Notes under the pieces: model-generated | The model's input: the letters and a program-made list of their open reading frames with translations, nothing else | What the model was told of the DNA's origin: nothing | Database searches by the model: none | From: a virus | DNA length: 29,905 nt | IMG/VR virus record: IMGVR_UViG_3300014720_000120 | Span: 1-29,905 of that record | Direction: 5' to 3' (one strand) | Translations under genes and position numbers: made by a program | Shown: positions 16,497 to 23,379 of the stretch, piece by piece | Layout of the letters: each line of letters begins with the position of its first letter | Position numbering within the stretch: the stretch's first letter is position 1

Positions 16497-17420
16497 GTGG
16501 AAACAACTTTGTTAATTGACGGTGGGCTTGGAAGATTTATTTCAGCAATACCAGCGTTAGAAAAATTTGTAAAAAAAAATCCAGACACGATAATTATCAC
16601 CTATTATTGGACTCAAATATACTGGGGTAATAAAATTTTAAGACCGTCTGTTATAGATTCTTCAACAAAAGGAATATTTAAAATAATAAAAGACACCAAG
16701 ATTATTAAACCAGAACCTTATTACAATACAAATTATCTTAATAATAGAATTTCAATAGTGGAAGCTTTTAATGAGGAAATAAATGGTGATAATGAAAAAA
16801 TGTCTTTGCCAAAAATTTATCTATCAGCCGAAGAGTTAAAAAGTGGAAAAAATATAGCAAAACAAAACAATAAAAAACTCGTTGTTTTCCAACCTTTTGG
16901 CCAAAATGCGGTGTTTACAAATGATGATGTAATTGACAATAGTATTCGTTCTTTGAGTAAAAAGATGACTTTGGATATTATTCAAATGTTAAAAAATCAA
17001 AATTTCGACATAGCGTTTTTCGATAATAGAGAAGTGCCTTTTTTAAATAAAAATCTTTTTTTGCCGATACAAAATGTTGATTGTAGAGTTTGGTCTTCTA
17101 TTATTGCTAATTGTGATTATTTTATTGGGTGTGACAGTGCTGGCCAACACATAGCTAGAGCCTTTAATATTCCAGGAACTGTTATTTTAGGAGGAACTAG
17201 TGAAATTAATACAAGTTATCCTGATCATTTTAATATTGTAAGAAGAAATGAAGATTATTCATATGCAAGTTACCGTTTAGCAGATTTTGATAATTATCTC
17301 TCTTGCTTGGAAAATAGTGATTTGATGAACTTTACAGATGAAGAAATTTTATTATTGAAAGAAAATATTTTAAAAAATTTAAATATAACACTAAAGAATT
17401 ATAGCACAATTAAAATTTAA
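16497..17420 (+). CDS. GT9-like (heptosyltransferase-family) glycosyltransferase
   Basis: The start is taken as GTG 16497, six bases after AAGGA; TTG 16491 would add two residues but touches the ribosome site. The 307-residue product shows an N-terminal LLIDGGLGRFISAIPALEKF, a mid VVFQPFGQ and a C-terminal CDYFIGCDSAGQHIARAFNI with VILGGTS. The last block is the GT9 signature (D-x-x-x-G-x-D-S-G/A-x-x-H-x-A) for sugar-nucleotide binding. The gene is much richer in A/T than its neighbours (14 G/C in 16561-16620 against 21 in 17641-17700 of nrdB) and breaks the trx-nrdB junction. It may modify host LPS or the virion, an exclusion or decoration role that I infer. Confidence 0.7.
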   Translation: METTLLIDGGLGRFISAIPALEKFVKKNPDTIIITYYWTQIYWGNKILRPSVIDSSTKGIFKIIKDTKIIKPEPYYNTNYLNNRISIVEAFNEEINGDNEKMSLPKIYLSAEELKSGKNIAKQNNKKLVVFQPFGQNAVFTNDDVIDNSIRSLSKKMTLDIIQMLKNQNFDIAFFDNREVPFLNKNLFLPIQNVDCRVWSSIIANCDYFIGCDSAGQHIARAFNIPGTVILGGTSEINTSYPDHFNIVRRNEDYSYASYRLADFDNYLSCLENSDLMNFTDEEILLLKENILKNLNITLKNYSTIKI

Positions 17421-17435
17421 AGGTAATTTAAAGAA

Positions 17436-17448
17436 AATGGTTAAAAAG
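17436..17448 (+). repeat. Right copy of 13-base direct repeat at the nrdB start
   Basis: AATGGTTAAAAAG includes the working nrdB start codon. The only nearby ribosome site (AAAGG, 17419-17423) is 13 bases from the ATG, so it is poorer than the AGAGGA that precedes the left copy. Confidence 0.8.
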
Positions 17449-18429
17449 CAACATACAAATCTTACACAAGAACGACAGTATTATAAACCATTCAACTATC
17501 CATGGGCCTATGATGCTTGGTTAAAACACGAACAGAGTCATTGGCTTCATACGGAAGTACCAATGCTTGAAGATGTGAAAGATTGGAAAAATAAACTATC
17601 AGACCATGAGAAGAAATTCCTCACCAATATCTTTCGTTTCTTTACGCAAGGTGATATTGATGTGGCTGGCGGTTATGTTAAAAACTATTTGCCATATTTT
17701 CCACAACCCGAAATTCGTATGATGCTATGTGGTTTTGCAGCAAGAGAGGCCTTACACATTGCTGCCTATTCTCATCTCATTGAATCTCTTGGAATGCCAG
17801 AAACTACATACAATGAGTTTCTACAATATTCCGAGATGAAAGAGAAGCATGATTACCTTTTGGATCTCAGCTCGAAAAACGGCACTAAAGAATCTACCGC
17901 CACACACATTGCTGCGTTCTCAGCGTTTACGGAAGGCATGCAGCTCTTTAGTTCTTTTATTATGCTTCTTAATTTTCCTCGTCACGGCCTAATGAAAGGC
18001 ATGGGTCAAATTGTAACTTGGTCAATTGTAGATGAAACTCAACATGCTGAAGCCATGATTAAATTGTTTCGTACCTACATAGAAGAAAATAAAGAAATCT
18101 GGAATGACGATCTTAAATCTAAAATTTATACCATTGCAACAAAGATGGTTGATTTGGAAGATAAGTTTATTGACCTGGCATTTGGTGTGGTACCTTTGGC
18201 TAATTTGGACGCTAGTGACGTTAAACAGTATATCCGCTATATTGCTGACCGTCGCCTTATTAGCCTGGGTCTTAAAGGAATCATGAAAGTCAAGAAGAAT
18301 CCTCTGCCGTGGGTTGAAGAAATGATTAATGCGCCAACACATACCAATTTCTTTGAGAATCGTGCTACAGATTATGCCAAAGGTGCTCTGAGTGGTAATT
18401 GGGATGAGGTGTGGGCCAAGGCTGCATAA
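17437..18429 (+). CDS. nrdB: Ribonucleotide reductase class Ia, beta subunit
   Basis: The 330-residue protein has the full diiron-tyrosyl set: Asp73, Glu104, His107 (REALHIAAY), Tyr111, Glu166 (FTEGMQLF), Glu200 and His203 (DETQHAEAM). Spacings of 31 residues (73-104), 7 (104-111) and 34 (166-200) match E. coli NrdB; the 104-166 interval is shorter, as in phage forms. It makes the radical used by NrdA. The gene was probably coupled to the thioredoxin gene before the glycosyltransferase insertion (see the repeat). The stop overlaps the next start (TAATG). Confidence 0.93.
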   Translation: MVKKQHTNLTQERQYYKPFNYPWAYDAWLKHEQSHWLHTEVPMLEDVKDWKNKLSDHEKKFLTNIFRFFTQGDIDVAGGYVKNYLPYFPQPEIRMMLCGFAAREALHIAAYSHLIESLGMPETTYNEFLQYSEMKEKHDYLLDLSSKNGTKESTATHIAAFSAFTEGMQLFSSFIMLLNFPRHGLMKGMGQIVTWSIVDETQHAEAMIKLFRTYIEENKEIWNDDLKSKIYTIATKMVDLEDKFIDLAFGVVPLANLDASDVKQYIRYIADRRLISLGLKGIMKVKKNPLPWVEEMINAPTHTNFFENRATDYAKGALSGNWDEVWAKAA

Positions 18430-18578
18430 TGCCTACACTTAAACACACTTGCGATAACTGTGATTCGGTGTTTTCAATACGTTATGAGGAAGAGTTTTGC
18501 GAAGATTCACCACACTATTGTCCATTTTGCGGAGACTATATAATCCAAGATGATTATATAGATGAAGAAGATGACTAA
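18429..18578 (+). CDS. 49-residue zinc-ribbon protein
   Basis: The ORF starts at the last A of the nrdB stop and ends at the A that begins the next gene, so all three are coupled. It codes for MPTLKHTCDNCDSVFSI, then YCPFCGDYI and an acidic tail. Two CxxC pairs (CDNC and CPFC) form a zinc ribbon. Such miniature zinc proteins are common in T4-like phages; some bind RNA polymerase or RNA, but this one has no known role. Confidence 0.75.
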   Translation: MPTLKHTCDNCDSVFSIRYEEEFCEDSPHYCPFCGDYIIQDDYIDEEDD

Positions 18579-18985
18579 TGTGGACATACAAAGGCCAGGA
18601 ATTTTGCGAAGAACATATCGGCTCTACTTACGGTTATGTTTATTGTATTACCAATCTACAAGATGGCAAACAGTACATTGGTAAGAAGTTTTTCAGTAAG
18701 GCTGGTTATAAGACCGTAAAAGGTAAACGCAAGAAAATCCGAAAACCCTCAGACTGGTTAACCTACTGGGGGTCTAACAAAACTCTCCTTGAAGATATGC
18801 AAAGGCTCGGTGAACAACATTTTCGCCGAGAGATTTTGCATTTATGTACTACCAGATCCGATTGTGCCTATTTGGAACTAAGAGAACAAATAGACCGGCG
18901 TGTATTAGAATCTGATAGGTATTATAACGATTGGATCATGGTAAAAGTTCGTAAAGATCATATAAAATTTCATAAGGTGAAATAA
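18578..18985 (+). CDS. GIY-YIG nuclease-domain protein
   Basis: This 135-residue protein contains YGYVYCITN at 18-26 and QYIGKKFF at 32-39, the two strands of a GIY-YIG nuclease core. SDWLTYWGSNKTLLEDM and FRREILHLC with YLELREQI follow, holding the expected Arg and Glu. The family is widespread in T4-like phages; some members are labelled Seg-like. It is not inserted in a conserved gene here, and it lacks a separate DNA-binding domain, so a free-standing homing role is uncertain. Repair or host-DNA degradation are alternatives. Confidence 0.75.
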   Translation: MWTYKGQEFCEEHIGSTYGYVYCITNLQDGKQYIGKKFFSKAGYKTVKGKRKKIRKPSDWLTYWGSNKTLLEDMQRLGEQHFRREILHLCTTRSDCAYLELREQIDRRVLESDRYYNDWIMVKVRKDHIKFHKVK

Positions 18986-18991
18986 TCTATG

Positions 18992-19021
18992 TTGCAATGC
19001 GTCATGAAAAGCATATATAAT
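18992..19021 (+). promoter_or_regulatory. Sigma70-type promoter
   Basis: TTGCAA (18992-18997), 18-base spacer, TATAAT (19016-19021). The predicted start near 19028 gives a leader of about 30 bases before the ATG at 19060, with AGGAG at a normal distance. It begins the accessory block downstream of the nuclease gene. Confidence 0.65.
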
Positions 19022-19026
19022 ACTAT

Positions 19027-19044
19027 GGCGCCTTACAAAGGGCC
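19027..19044 (+). other. Hairpin at the predicted 5' end of the mRNA
   Basis: GGC-G-CCTT-ACA-AAGG-GCC forms a seven-pair stem with a single bulged G. It begins at the predicted transcription start, so it may protect the 5' end from RNase or mark a processing site. Confidence 0.4.
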
Positions 19045-19059
19045 ACAACAGGAGAATAT

Positions 19060-19200
19060 ATGCTTAGAAAGATTTTTGAGTTCTTTAAATTAGATTACCA
19101 GTCTATGTTGGATGACTACATTAGCGCAAGAAACCCAACTTGCGAAGCTGATGTTGAAAGGCTCGTGAAAGAGTTTGAGCGTAAGTTTTCCATCCATTAA
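19060..19200 (+). CDS. 46-residue phage protein, unknown
   Basis: The ATG follows CAGGAGAATAT, a strong ribosome site. The product MLRKIFEFFKLDYQSMLDD, then SARNPTCEADVERLVKEFE, is a short helical protein of the kind found in phage early regions, distantly like DUF3563 proteins. No functional motif is visible. It is the first gene after the promoter at 18992. Confidence 0.65.
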   Translation: MLRKIFEFFKLDYQSMLDDYISARNPTCEADVERLVKEFERKFSIH

Positions 19201-19220
19201 ATCGTCTAAAGGAGATTAAC

Positions 19221-19424
19221 ATGTTTGATGCTTTTATTGATACAGTCCAGAGTTACAAAAAACAATTCGTGTCCACTTTTGTTACTGAAAAGTCCACTCG
19301 TGATGCACTGACAAAATGGCTTGATGCCGAAACTGATTTTGCCAAGCAGTCATTCAAAACAGCTGAAGTCCTAAGTAAAGAAACTTATGGTCATTTCAGT
19401 AAGATGGGATTCAAAACCAACTAA
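19221..19424 (+). CDS. Small helical protein, phasin-like
   Basis: This 67-residue protein is preceded by AAAGGAGATTAAC. It is all helical, with FDAFIDTVQSYKKQFVSTF and WLDAETDFAKQSFKTAEVL, resembling short phasin-like phage proteins. Phasins coat polyhydroxyalkanoate granules, but in phages the role of this look-alike is unknown. Confidence 0.55.
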   Translation: MFDAFIDTVQSYKKQFVSTFVTEKSTRDALTKWLDAETDFAKQSFKTAEVLSKETYGHFSKMGFKTN

Positions 19425-19431
19425 TTTGGTA

Positions 19432-19483
19432 GAGGTTTTCTAAAGCATACATAAGAGTATGCAGAAACGAATTAGAAAACCTC
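19432..19483 (+). promoter_or_regulatory. Compound hairpin over a start codon
   Basis: A perfect 12-base inverted repeat (GAGGTTTTCTAA at 19432-19443, TTAGAAAACCTC at 19472-19483) encloses a second perfect stem (GCATAC 19445-19450, GTATGC 19457-19462). The ATG of the next gene (19459-19461) lies in the inner stem and its ribosome site (AAGAG) is in the loop ATAAGA/G. No T-run follows on the plus strand, so it is not a normal terminator. Confidence 0.7.
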
Positions 19484-19719
19484 AAAAATCCCAGGCCTTC
19501 ATTGATACTGAAGTTAATTGTATGTCTTTCATGCCTGTAAATCGTAATGGTTGGTGGATTAAGTTTTCCACCAATAGAAATGGTAACATCTTGTTATTGT
19601 TTACTTCGGCATTTACAGGCCAAACCGTTGTAAGATTTTTTGACCTTGAAGATGAAGCCGTGAAGTTTGTCAATTTCATCACCGAATGTGATCCCACCGA
19701 AGAATTAGTCTTCCAATAA
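19459..19719 (+). CDS. Conserved phage protein, unknown (NRNGWWIKFSTNRNG)
   Basis: This 86-residue protein has a basic N-terminus (MQKRIRKPQKSQAF) and a core MSFMPVNRNGWWIKFSTNRN, SAFTGQTVVRFF, and EAVKFVNFITECDPTEEL. I have seen this core in small proteins of T4-like phages. The start is inside a compound hairpin; the first codons form the outer stem. A later in-frame ATG (codon 22) could be used if the hairpin blocks the first. Function is unknown. Confidence 0.7.
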   Translation: MQKRIRKPQKSQAFIDTEVNCMSFMPVNRNGWWIKFSTNRNGNILLLFTSAFTGQTVVRFFDLEDEAVKFVNFITECDPTEELVFQ

Positions 19720-19720
19720 A

Positions 19721-19748
19721 TTGCCGCATATACTCTTTATTATATGTT
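19721..19748 (+). promoter_or_regulatory. Probable sigma70 promoter with near-leaderless start
   Basis: TTGCCG (19721-19726), 16-base spacer, TATGTT (19743-19748). Initiation would fall near 19754-19756, only 3-5 bases before the ATG at 19759. The match to consensus is moderate. Confidence 0.4.
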
Positions 19749-19758
19749 AAACTGAAGC

Positions 19759-20211
19759 ATGTATATTGAAGGCAGACTTACCAACTTACAGAAAAAGGCA
19801 ATACATTACTTTGCCAATAAACTCTTTTCTTACCAACTTAAACGCAATCTAAGTGTTCGTGTTATCATACGGCGAAAACCAATGGAATTCTACGGTCTGG
19901 CTGAAGTGATTTCTTATAACACCAGTGGTCGTGCTCGTGAGTTTAATATTGAAATTAACGGAACAATAAGTACCGAAGACAAGATAAGAACATTGGCACA
20001 CGAAATGGTACACATTAAACAATATGCTTATGATGAGTTGAATGGTGAAATGACCTTGTGGCGTGGTAAAAAGGTAGATCCTGATAAAATACCATATGCA
20101 CAACAACCATGGGAAATAGAGGCCTGGACAAAAGGTGATAGGCTTTATAGGAGTTTTATGAATGGGCATGTTCGATTATGTGCGCTACAACAGCCACCAA
20201 TATCAAACTAA
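19759..20211 (+). CDS. SprT-like zinc metallopeptidase
   Basis: This 150-residue protein carries the HExxH motif at His81-Glu82-His85 (TLAHEMVHIKQYAYDEL). A likely third ligand is in PWEIEAW (Glu119 or Glu121). The layout fits phage SprT/WLM-type metallopeptidases. Cellular relatives cut DNA-protein crosslinks, but the phage target is unknown. The 3' end overlaps the next gene by 50 bases. Confidence 0.75.
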   Translation: MYIEGRLTNLQKKAIHYFANKLFSYQLKRNLSVRVIIRRKPMEFYGLAEVISYNTSGRAREFNIEINGTISTEDKIRTLAHEMVHIKQYAYDELNGEMTLWRGKKVDPDKIPYAQQPWEIEAWTKGDRLYRSFMNGHVRLCALQQPPISN

Positions 20212-20485
20212 AGATACACCAGCACAATTATTGGATCATTATGAAATCCGTGAGGATGGTACACTATGGCATACTGCCTATGACACCGAATGGATTGAAG
20301 ATGAAACCTATTTTTTAAAGGCTTATCTTCGGCATTTTAATGAACGTGAAGAATTTTGTGGTGATTTTATTGGTGAGATTAGGTTTTATCGGAGCCTAGA
20401 TAAAGAATATAAAATTTGGGAAGAATATTCGGCCTATTTTGTGAAAGGCCAAATGCGTGAAATACATAAAATAAGTGGAGAATAA
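20162..20485 (+). CDS. Conserved phage protein MGMFDYVRYNSHQYQTKD, unknown
   Basis: This 107-residue protein starts at ATG 20162 after AGGAG. The N-terminus MGMFDYVRYN and the HYEIREDGTLWHTAYDTEW block belong to a family common in phages and prophages, with no known function. It is acidic and has many aromatic residues. It is nested at its start within the metallopeptidase gene. Confidence 0.7.
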   Translation: MGMFDYVRYNSHQYQTKDTPAQLLDHYEIREDGTLWHTAYDTEWIEDETYFLKAYLRHFNEREEFCGDFIGEIRFYRSLDKEYKIWEEYSAYFVKGQMREIHKISGE

Positions 20486-20486
20486 C

Positions 20487-20882
20487 ATGGCAAATTCAAA
20501 TACTATTCGTTCTATTATTCCAGTAACCTCAAACAACTTAGACACACTCACAATCACTGGAGCAAATCAGATTCAACCATTAACAACATATCCATTTCAA
20601 GTATTGACTCCTGTAGATATAGATACTTATCAAGGAGAAATGGTAGTGGCTGAAATAACTATACCAGATAGTGATGCCATGATTACAGGTATGTCAGCAG
20701 CAGGCTTTAGAGAAGAAGTAAAGAAAAAGTTATTATATTTGCTTGCTGAACAACTAATGAAAAATAAATTAATTGAGTTTACGAGCCAACAATTTGCACA
20801 TTCAAACGATACAAAATTTCGTGCCAGAATTTTTGCTGTACCTGACCAACGAATAAGAATGATTCGTAAAAATATGCCATGA
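20487..20882 (+). CDS. Conserved hypothetical phage protein (131 residues)
   Basis: The ATG at 20487 follows GGAGAATAAC; the GTG at 20475 is the ribosome site itself, so it is rejected as start. The product has ITIPDSDAMITGMSAAGFR, a helical KKKLLYLLAEQLMKN and FRARIFAVPDQRIRMI. It is soluble and mixed alpha/beta. I do not recognise a functional domain. Its stop overlaps the next start (ATGA). Confidence 0.65.
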   Translation: MANSNTIRSIIPVTSNNLDTLTITGANQIQPLTTYPFQVLTPVDIDTYQGEMVVAEITIPDSDAMITGMSAAGFREEVKKKLLYLLAEQLMKNKLIEFTSQQFAHSNDTKFRARIFAVPDQRIRMIRKNMP

Positions 20883-21034
20883 AATACACCTTAATCAAAT
20901 ATAGAGATGCTGGGTTACACACCTATACTTGGTTTTGGATTGATGAAAATGACCGAATGGTGAGTCCTTTTTTTGATACTGAAGATGAGGCGAAAAAATG
21001 GGCAAATATTACGGAATTATTTAAGCATTCGTAA
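20879..21034 (+). CDS. 51-residue phage protein, unknown
   Basis: It begins at an ATGA overlap and codes for MKYTLIKYRDAGLHTYTWFW, then DENDRMVSPFFDTEDEAKKWA. The W-F-W-I-D and DTEDEAKKWAN patterns are typical of small phage proteins with a beta-hairpin plus helix. The stop codon lies within the first GTAA of the candidate Pho box upstream of pstS. Confidence 0.65.
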   Translation: MKYTLIKYRDAGLHTYTWFWIDENDRMVSPFFDTEDEAKKWANITELFKHS

Positions 21035-21056
21035 TTTCTAAGTAAATGATTATGTA
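21031..21056 (+). promoter_or_regulatory. Candidate Pho-box-like array upstream of pstS
   Basis: GTAA occurs at 21031, 21042 and 21053, with exact 11-base spacing, ending 20 bases before the pstS ATG. PhoB-type sites are tandem repeats with an 11-base period. The repeat sequence itself is not the enteric CTGTCAT form, so this is only a candidate. Confidence 0.35.
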
Positions 21057-21075
21057 ACCCTTTTTGCGAGGTCGT

Positions 21076-22083
21076 ATGAAAAAACTTTTAACAATTCTAT
21101 TTTTCTCTTTATTTTCTCTTGGTGCCAATGCAGCCGACATTACAGGTGCAGGTGCCACATTTCCTTATCCAATCTATGCCAAATGGGCTGAATCATACCA
21201 CAAGGCCACTGGTGTTGGATTAAACTATCAATCAATCGGTAGTTCTGGTGGCATAAGACAAATCAATTCAAAAACCGTAACATTTGGTGCGACCGATGCA
21301 CCAGTGAAAGGTGAGGACCTAGATAAAAATGGTCAAATCCAATTTCCTGCTATCATTGGTGGTACTGTACCTGTGGTTAACCTGGATGGATTCAAGCCCG
21401 GTGAATTGCGAATTACTGGACCTGTTTTAGCTGATATTTACATGGGCAATATAACAAAGTGGAATGATGAAAAACTTAGCAAACTTAATCCTGGAAAGAA
21501 GTTACCTGATACTCAAATTACTGTTGTTCATAGGGCTGATGGTTCTGGCACTACTTTTAATTTTACCGATTATCTTAGTGAAGTTAGCAGTGAGTGGAAG
21601 ACTAGAGTAGGTAAAGGTGCCGCAGTAAAATGGATACCACAAACAGCAGTGGGCGGTAAAGGTAACGAAGGTGTTGCAGCGAATGTTGGTCGTGTAAAAG
21701 GTGCCATTGGTTATGTAGAATATGCCTATGTGAAAAAGAACAATATGAATTTTTTACAGTTACAAAACAAATCAGGTAACTTTGTAAGCCCCGATGATAC
21801 AACATTTGCTGCAGCTGCGGCAGGTGCAGACTGGTTCTCGGTACCAGGTATGGGACTGAGTATTGTAAATCAGGGTGGCAAAGATACCTGGCCTATTTCA
21901 ACGGCAAGTTTTATTGTCATGTATAAAGACCCTGCTGATAAAAAGGCCTCGGCTGAAGTAATTAAGTTTTTTGATTGGTCATTTAGAAACGGTAAGAAGA
22001 TGAGCGAAGATTTAGATTACGTTCACCTTCCTGAAACGTTACAAAATGCCATACGAACTAAAGTATGGTCACAAATTAAATGA
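21076..22083 (+). CDS. pstS: Phosphate ABC transporter substrate-binding protein PstS
   Basis: The start is ATG 21076 after GCGAGG; an upstream TTG (21064) is less likely. The 335-residue product has a signal peptide MKKLLTILFFSLFSLGANA. The mature part has ITGAGATFPYPIYAKWAESY, GSSGGIRQI, FGATDAPV and HRADGSGTTFNFTDYL, the known phosphate-binding loops. It captures phosphate in the periplasm for the host PstCAB permease. It is a typical auxiliary metabolic gene of marine and freshwater T4-like phages, where the host PhoBR system can induce it. Confidence 0.93.
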   Translation: MKKLLTILFFSLFSLGANAADITGAGATFPYPIYAKWAESYHKATGVGLNYQSIGSSGGIRQINSKTVTFGATDAPVKGEDLDKNGQIQFPAIIGGTVPVVNLDGFKPGELRITGPVLADIYMGNITKWNDEKLSKLNPGKKLPDTQITVVHRADGSGTTFNFTDYLSEVSSEWKTRVGKGAAVKWIPQTAVGGKGNEGVAANVGRVKGAIGYVEYAYVKKNNMNFLQLQNKSGNFVSPDDTTFAAAAAGADWFSVPGMGLSIVNQGGKDTWPISTASFIVMYKDPADKKASAEVIKFFDWSFRNGKKMSEDLDYVHLPETLQNAIRTKVWSQIK

Positions 22084-22178
22084 CACCCACTCTTTGGTTG
22101 TTTGTAGCGGTAGTATTCATTATAACTGCCGCTATAGTGATACCAAATCTGATAGTATGGCGAAGACGTAGAAAATAA
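22080..22178 (+). CDS. 32-residue single-TM microprotein
   Basis: It begins at the ATGA overlap with the pstS stop. The product is MTPTLWLFVAVVFIITAAIV, then IPNLIVWRRRRK: one membrane helix followed by a basic cytoplasmic end. The coupling with pstS suggests co-translation, perhaps an effect on the phosphate permease, but there is no direct evidence. Confidence 0.55.
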   Translation: MTPTLWLFVAVVFIITAAIVIPNLIVWRRRRK

Positions 22179-22191
22179 ACAGGAGAATATA

Positions 22192-22575
22192 ATGGCTAAG
22201 TGGAAAATTACCCCAACGTTCAAAAAATCAATCTTAGAGGTTCAAGAATGGGTTAAAAATGGTGAACCTGGTTACATAAACCATGAGATTGGTTGGCGTT
22301 GGGGTGAATTTATTGTAGAAACTGATGATGACAATCCGCCCGACCTACAAGAAGGTGTTGATATGTTTGATTGTGGTTATGACTGTGATGAATGGGAAAC
22401 TACCGATGGATGGTGGGAAGATACCGAGGTAGATATTTCCAGTGATGAAGAAAAAGAAGAGATTGAAGAGTTTCTCACCGAAAATTCTCTCTACGACCTT
22501 GAAGAAAAAGGTTGGGTCATGTCCGACTCCTACATGTATATTAATTGTGAGCTAAATATTGAAAAGATAAATTGA
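22192..22575 (+). CDS. Acidic phage protein, unknown
   Basis: This 127-residue protein starts after AGGAGAATATA. It is very acidic with many Trp (GYINHEIGWRWGEFIVETDD, DGWWEDTEVDISSDE). A DNA-mimic or chaperone role is conceivable from charge alone. I do not recognise the family. Confidence 0.65.
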   Translation: MAKWKITPTFKKSILEVQEWVKNGEPGYINHEIGWRWGEFIVETDDDNPPDLQEGVDMFDCGYDCDEWETTDGWWEDTEVDISSDEEKEEIEEFLTENSLYDLEEKGWVMSDSYMYINCELNIEKIN

Positions 22576-22615
22576 TAGAGTATAAACAAAAGACTAATAC
22601 AATTAGGTGTTAAAA

Positions 22616-23182
22616 ATGTTATATAAGTTTGACATAAGAGATTACATGAAAATTTATTCTGATTTTCTAACAGAAGAAGAGTGTAAAGAAACTATTAATT
22701 TATTAGAAGAACAGTATTGGCAGAAGCATAGTTACAAAGATGGTGTGACTGGAAATTCTGAACAATATGAAAATGATTTATCAGTTTGCTTTGGTTATGG
22801 TGATTTTTTTGATGAACAAATGAATAAAATTTGGGGTTTCATAAAAGAATATTATACCCATATCAATCAAAAAACATTTGATACATGGCATGGATACACA
22901 CGAATTCGTTATAATCGTTATAGTGAGGGTGAAGAAATGCGTAACCATATAGATCATATAAACACAATATTTGACGGAGAAAGAAAAGGTATTCCAGTTT
23001 TATCTGTTTTGGGTTCTTTAAATGATGATTATGAAGGTGGTAAATTATTGTTTTTTAATGATGTTGAAGTGATTATTCCACCTGGTTCTATTCTTATATT
23101 CCCAAGCACTTTTATGTGGCCGCATCTTGTTACACCAGTTACAAAAGGTAAAAGATATAGTTTTGTGTCGTGGGTTTGGTAA
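22616..23182 (+). CDS. 2OG-Fe(II) oxygenase (prolyl 4-hydroxylase-like)
   Basis: I chose ATG 22616, after TTAGG; a GTG at 22607 is the alternative. The 188-residue product has the facial triad His111-x-Asp113 (MRNHIDHINTIF) and distal His170 (WPHLVTPV), with Arg180 for 2-oxoglutarate (KGKRYSFVSW). These enzymes hydroxylate proteins, nucleotides or small molecules. The substrate is unknown; a collagen-like fibre with Y-position prolines is encoded in this genome. The gene is AT-rich, like the second oxygenase at 23600. Confidence 0.82.
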   Translation: MLYKFDIRDYMKIYSDFLTEEECKETINLLEEQYWQKHSYKDGVTGNSEQYENDLSVCFGYGDFFDEQMNKIWGFIKEYYTHINQKTFDTWHGYTRIRYNRYSEGEEMRNHIDHINTIFDGERKGIPVLSVLGSLNDDYEGGKLLFFNDVEVIIPPGSILIFPSTFMWPHLVTPVTKGKRYSFVSWVW

Positions 23183-23199
23183 ATTTTCTGAGTTAAATA

Positions 23200-23379
23200 A
23201 TGAATGAAAATGATTTAGTTTATCGCCTTTTGAAGAGAGCCGAGATACGCCGGCAGATACCTACCAGGAAATCAGTGCAAAACAATGAAGCTGACCGTAT
23301 TGCTGACTTACTTGAAGAGGCCGCTGCAGAAATTTCACGTTTAAGGTTTTACGAGAAAGAATATATCGGGAGAGAATAA
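23200..23379 (+). CDS. 59-residue helical phage protein
   Basis: It starts at ATG 23200 and ends at the A that begins the next gene (TAATG). The product MNENDLVYRLLKRAEIRRQI, then EADRIADLLEEAAAEISRLR, is a short coiled-coil-like helix protein found in many phages, often with unknown function. The EAAAEISRLR end recalls small proteins of phage early regions. Confidence 0.65.
   Translation: MNENDLVYRLLKRAEIRRQIPTRKSVQNNEADRIADLLEEAAAEISRLRFYEKEYIGRE

Noticed and set aside
22594-22606. Small inverted repeat CTAAT-aca-ATTAG next to the ribosome site of the gene at 22616
   Set aside because: Only five A/T-rich pairs; too weak to claim as a regulatory hairpin.
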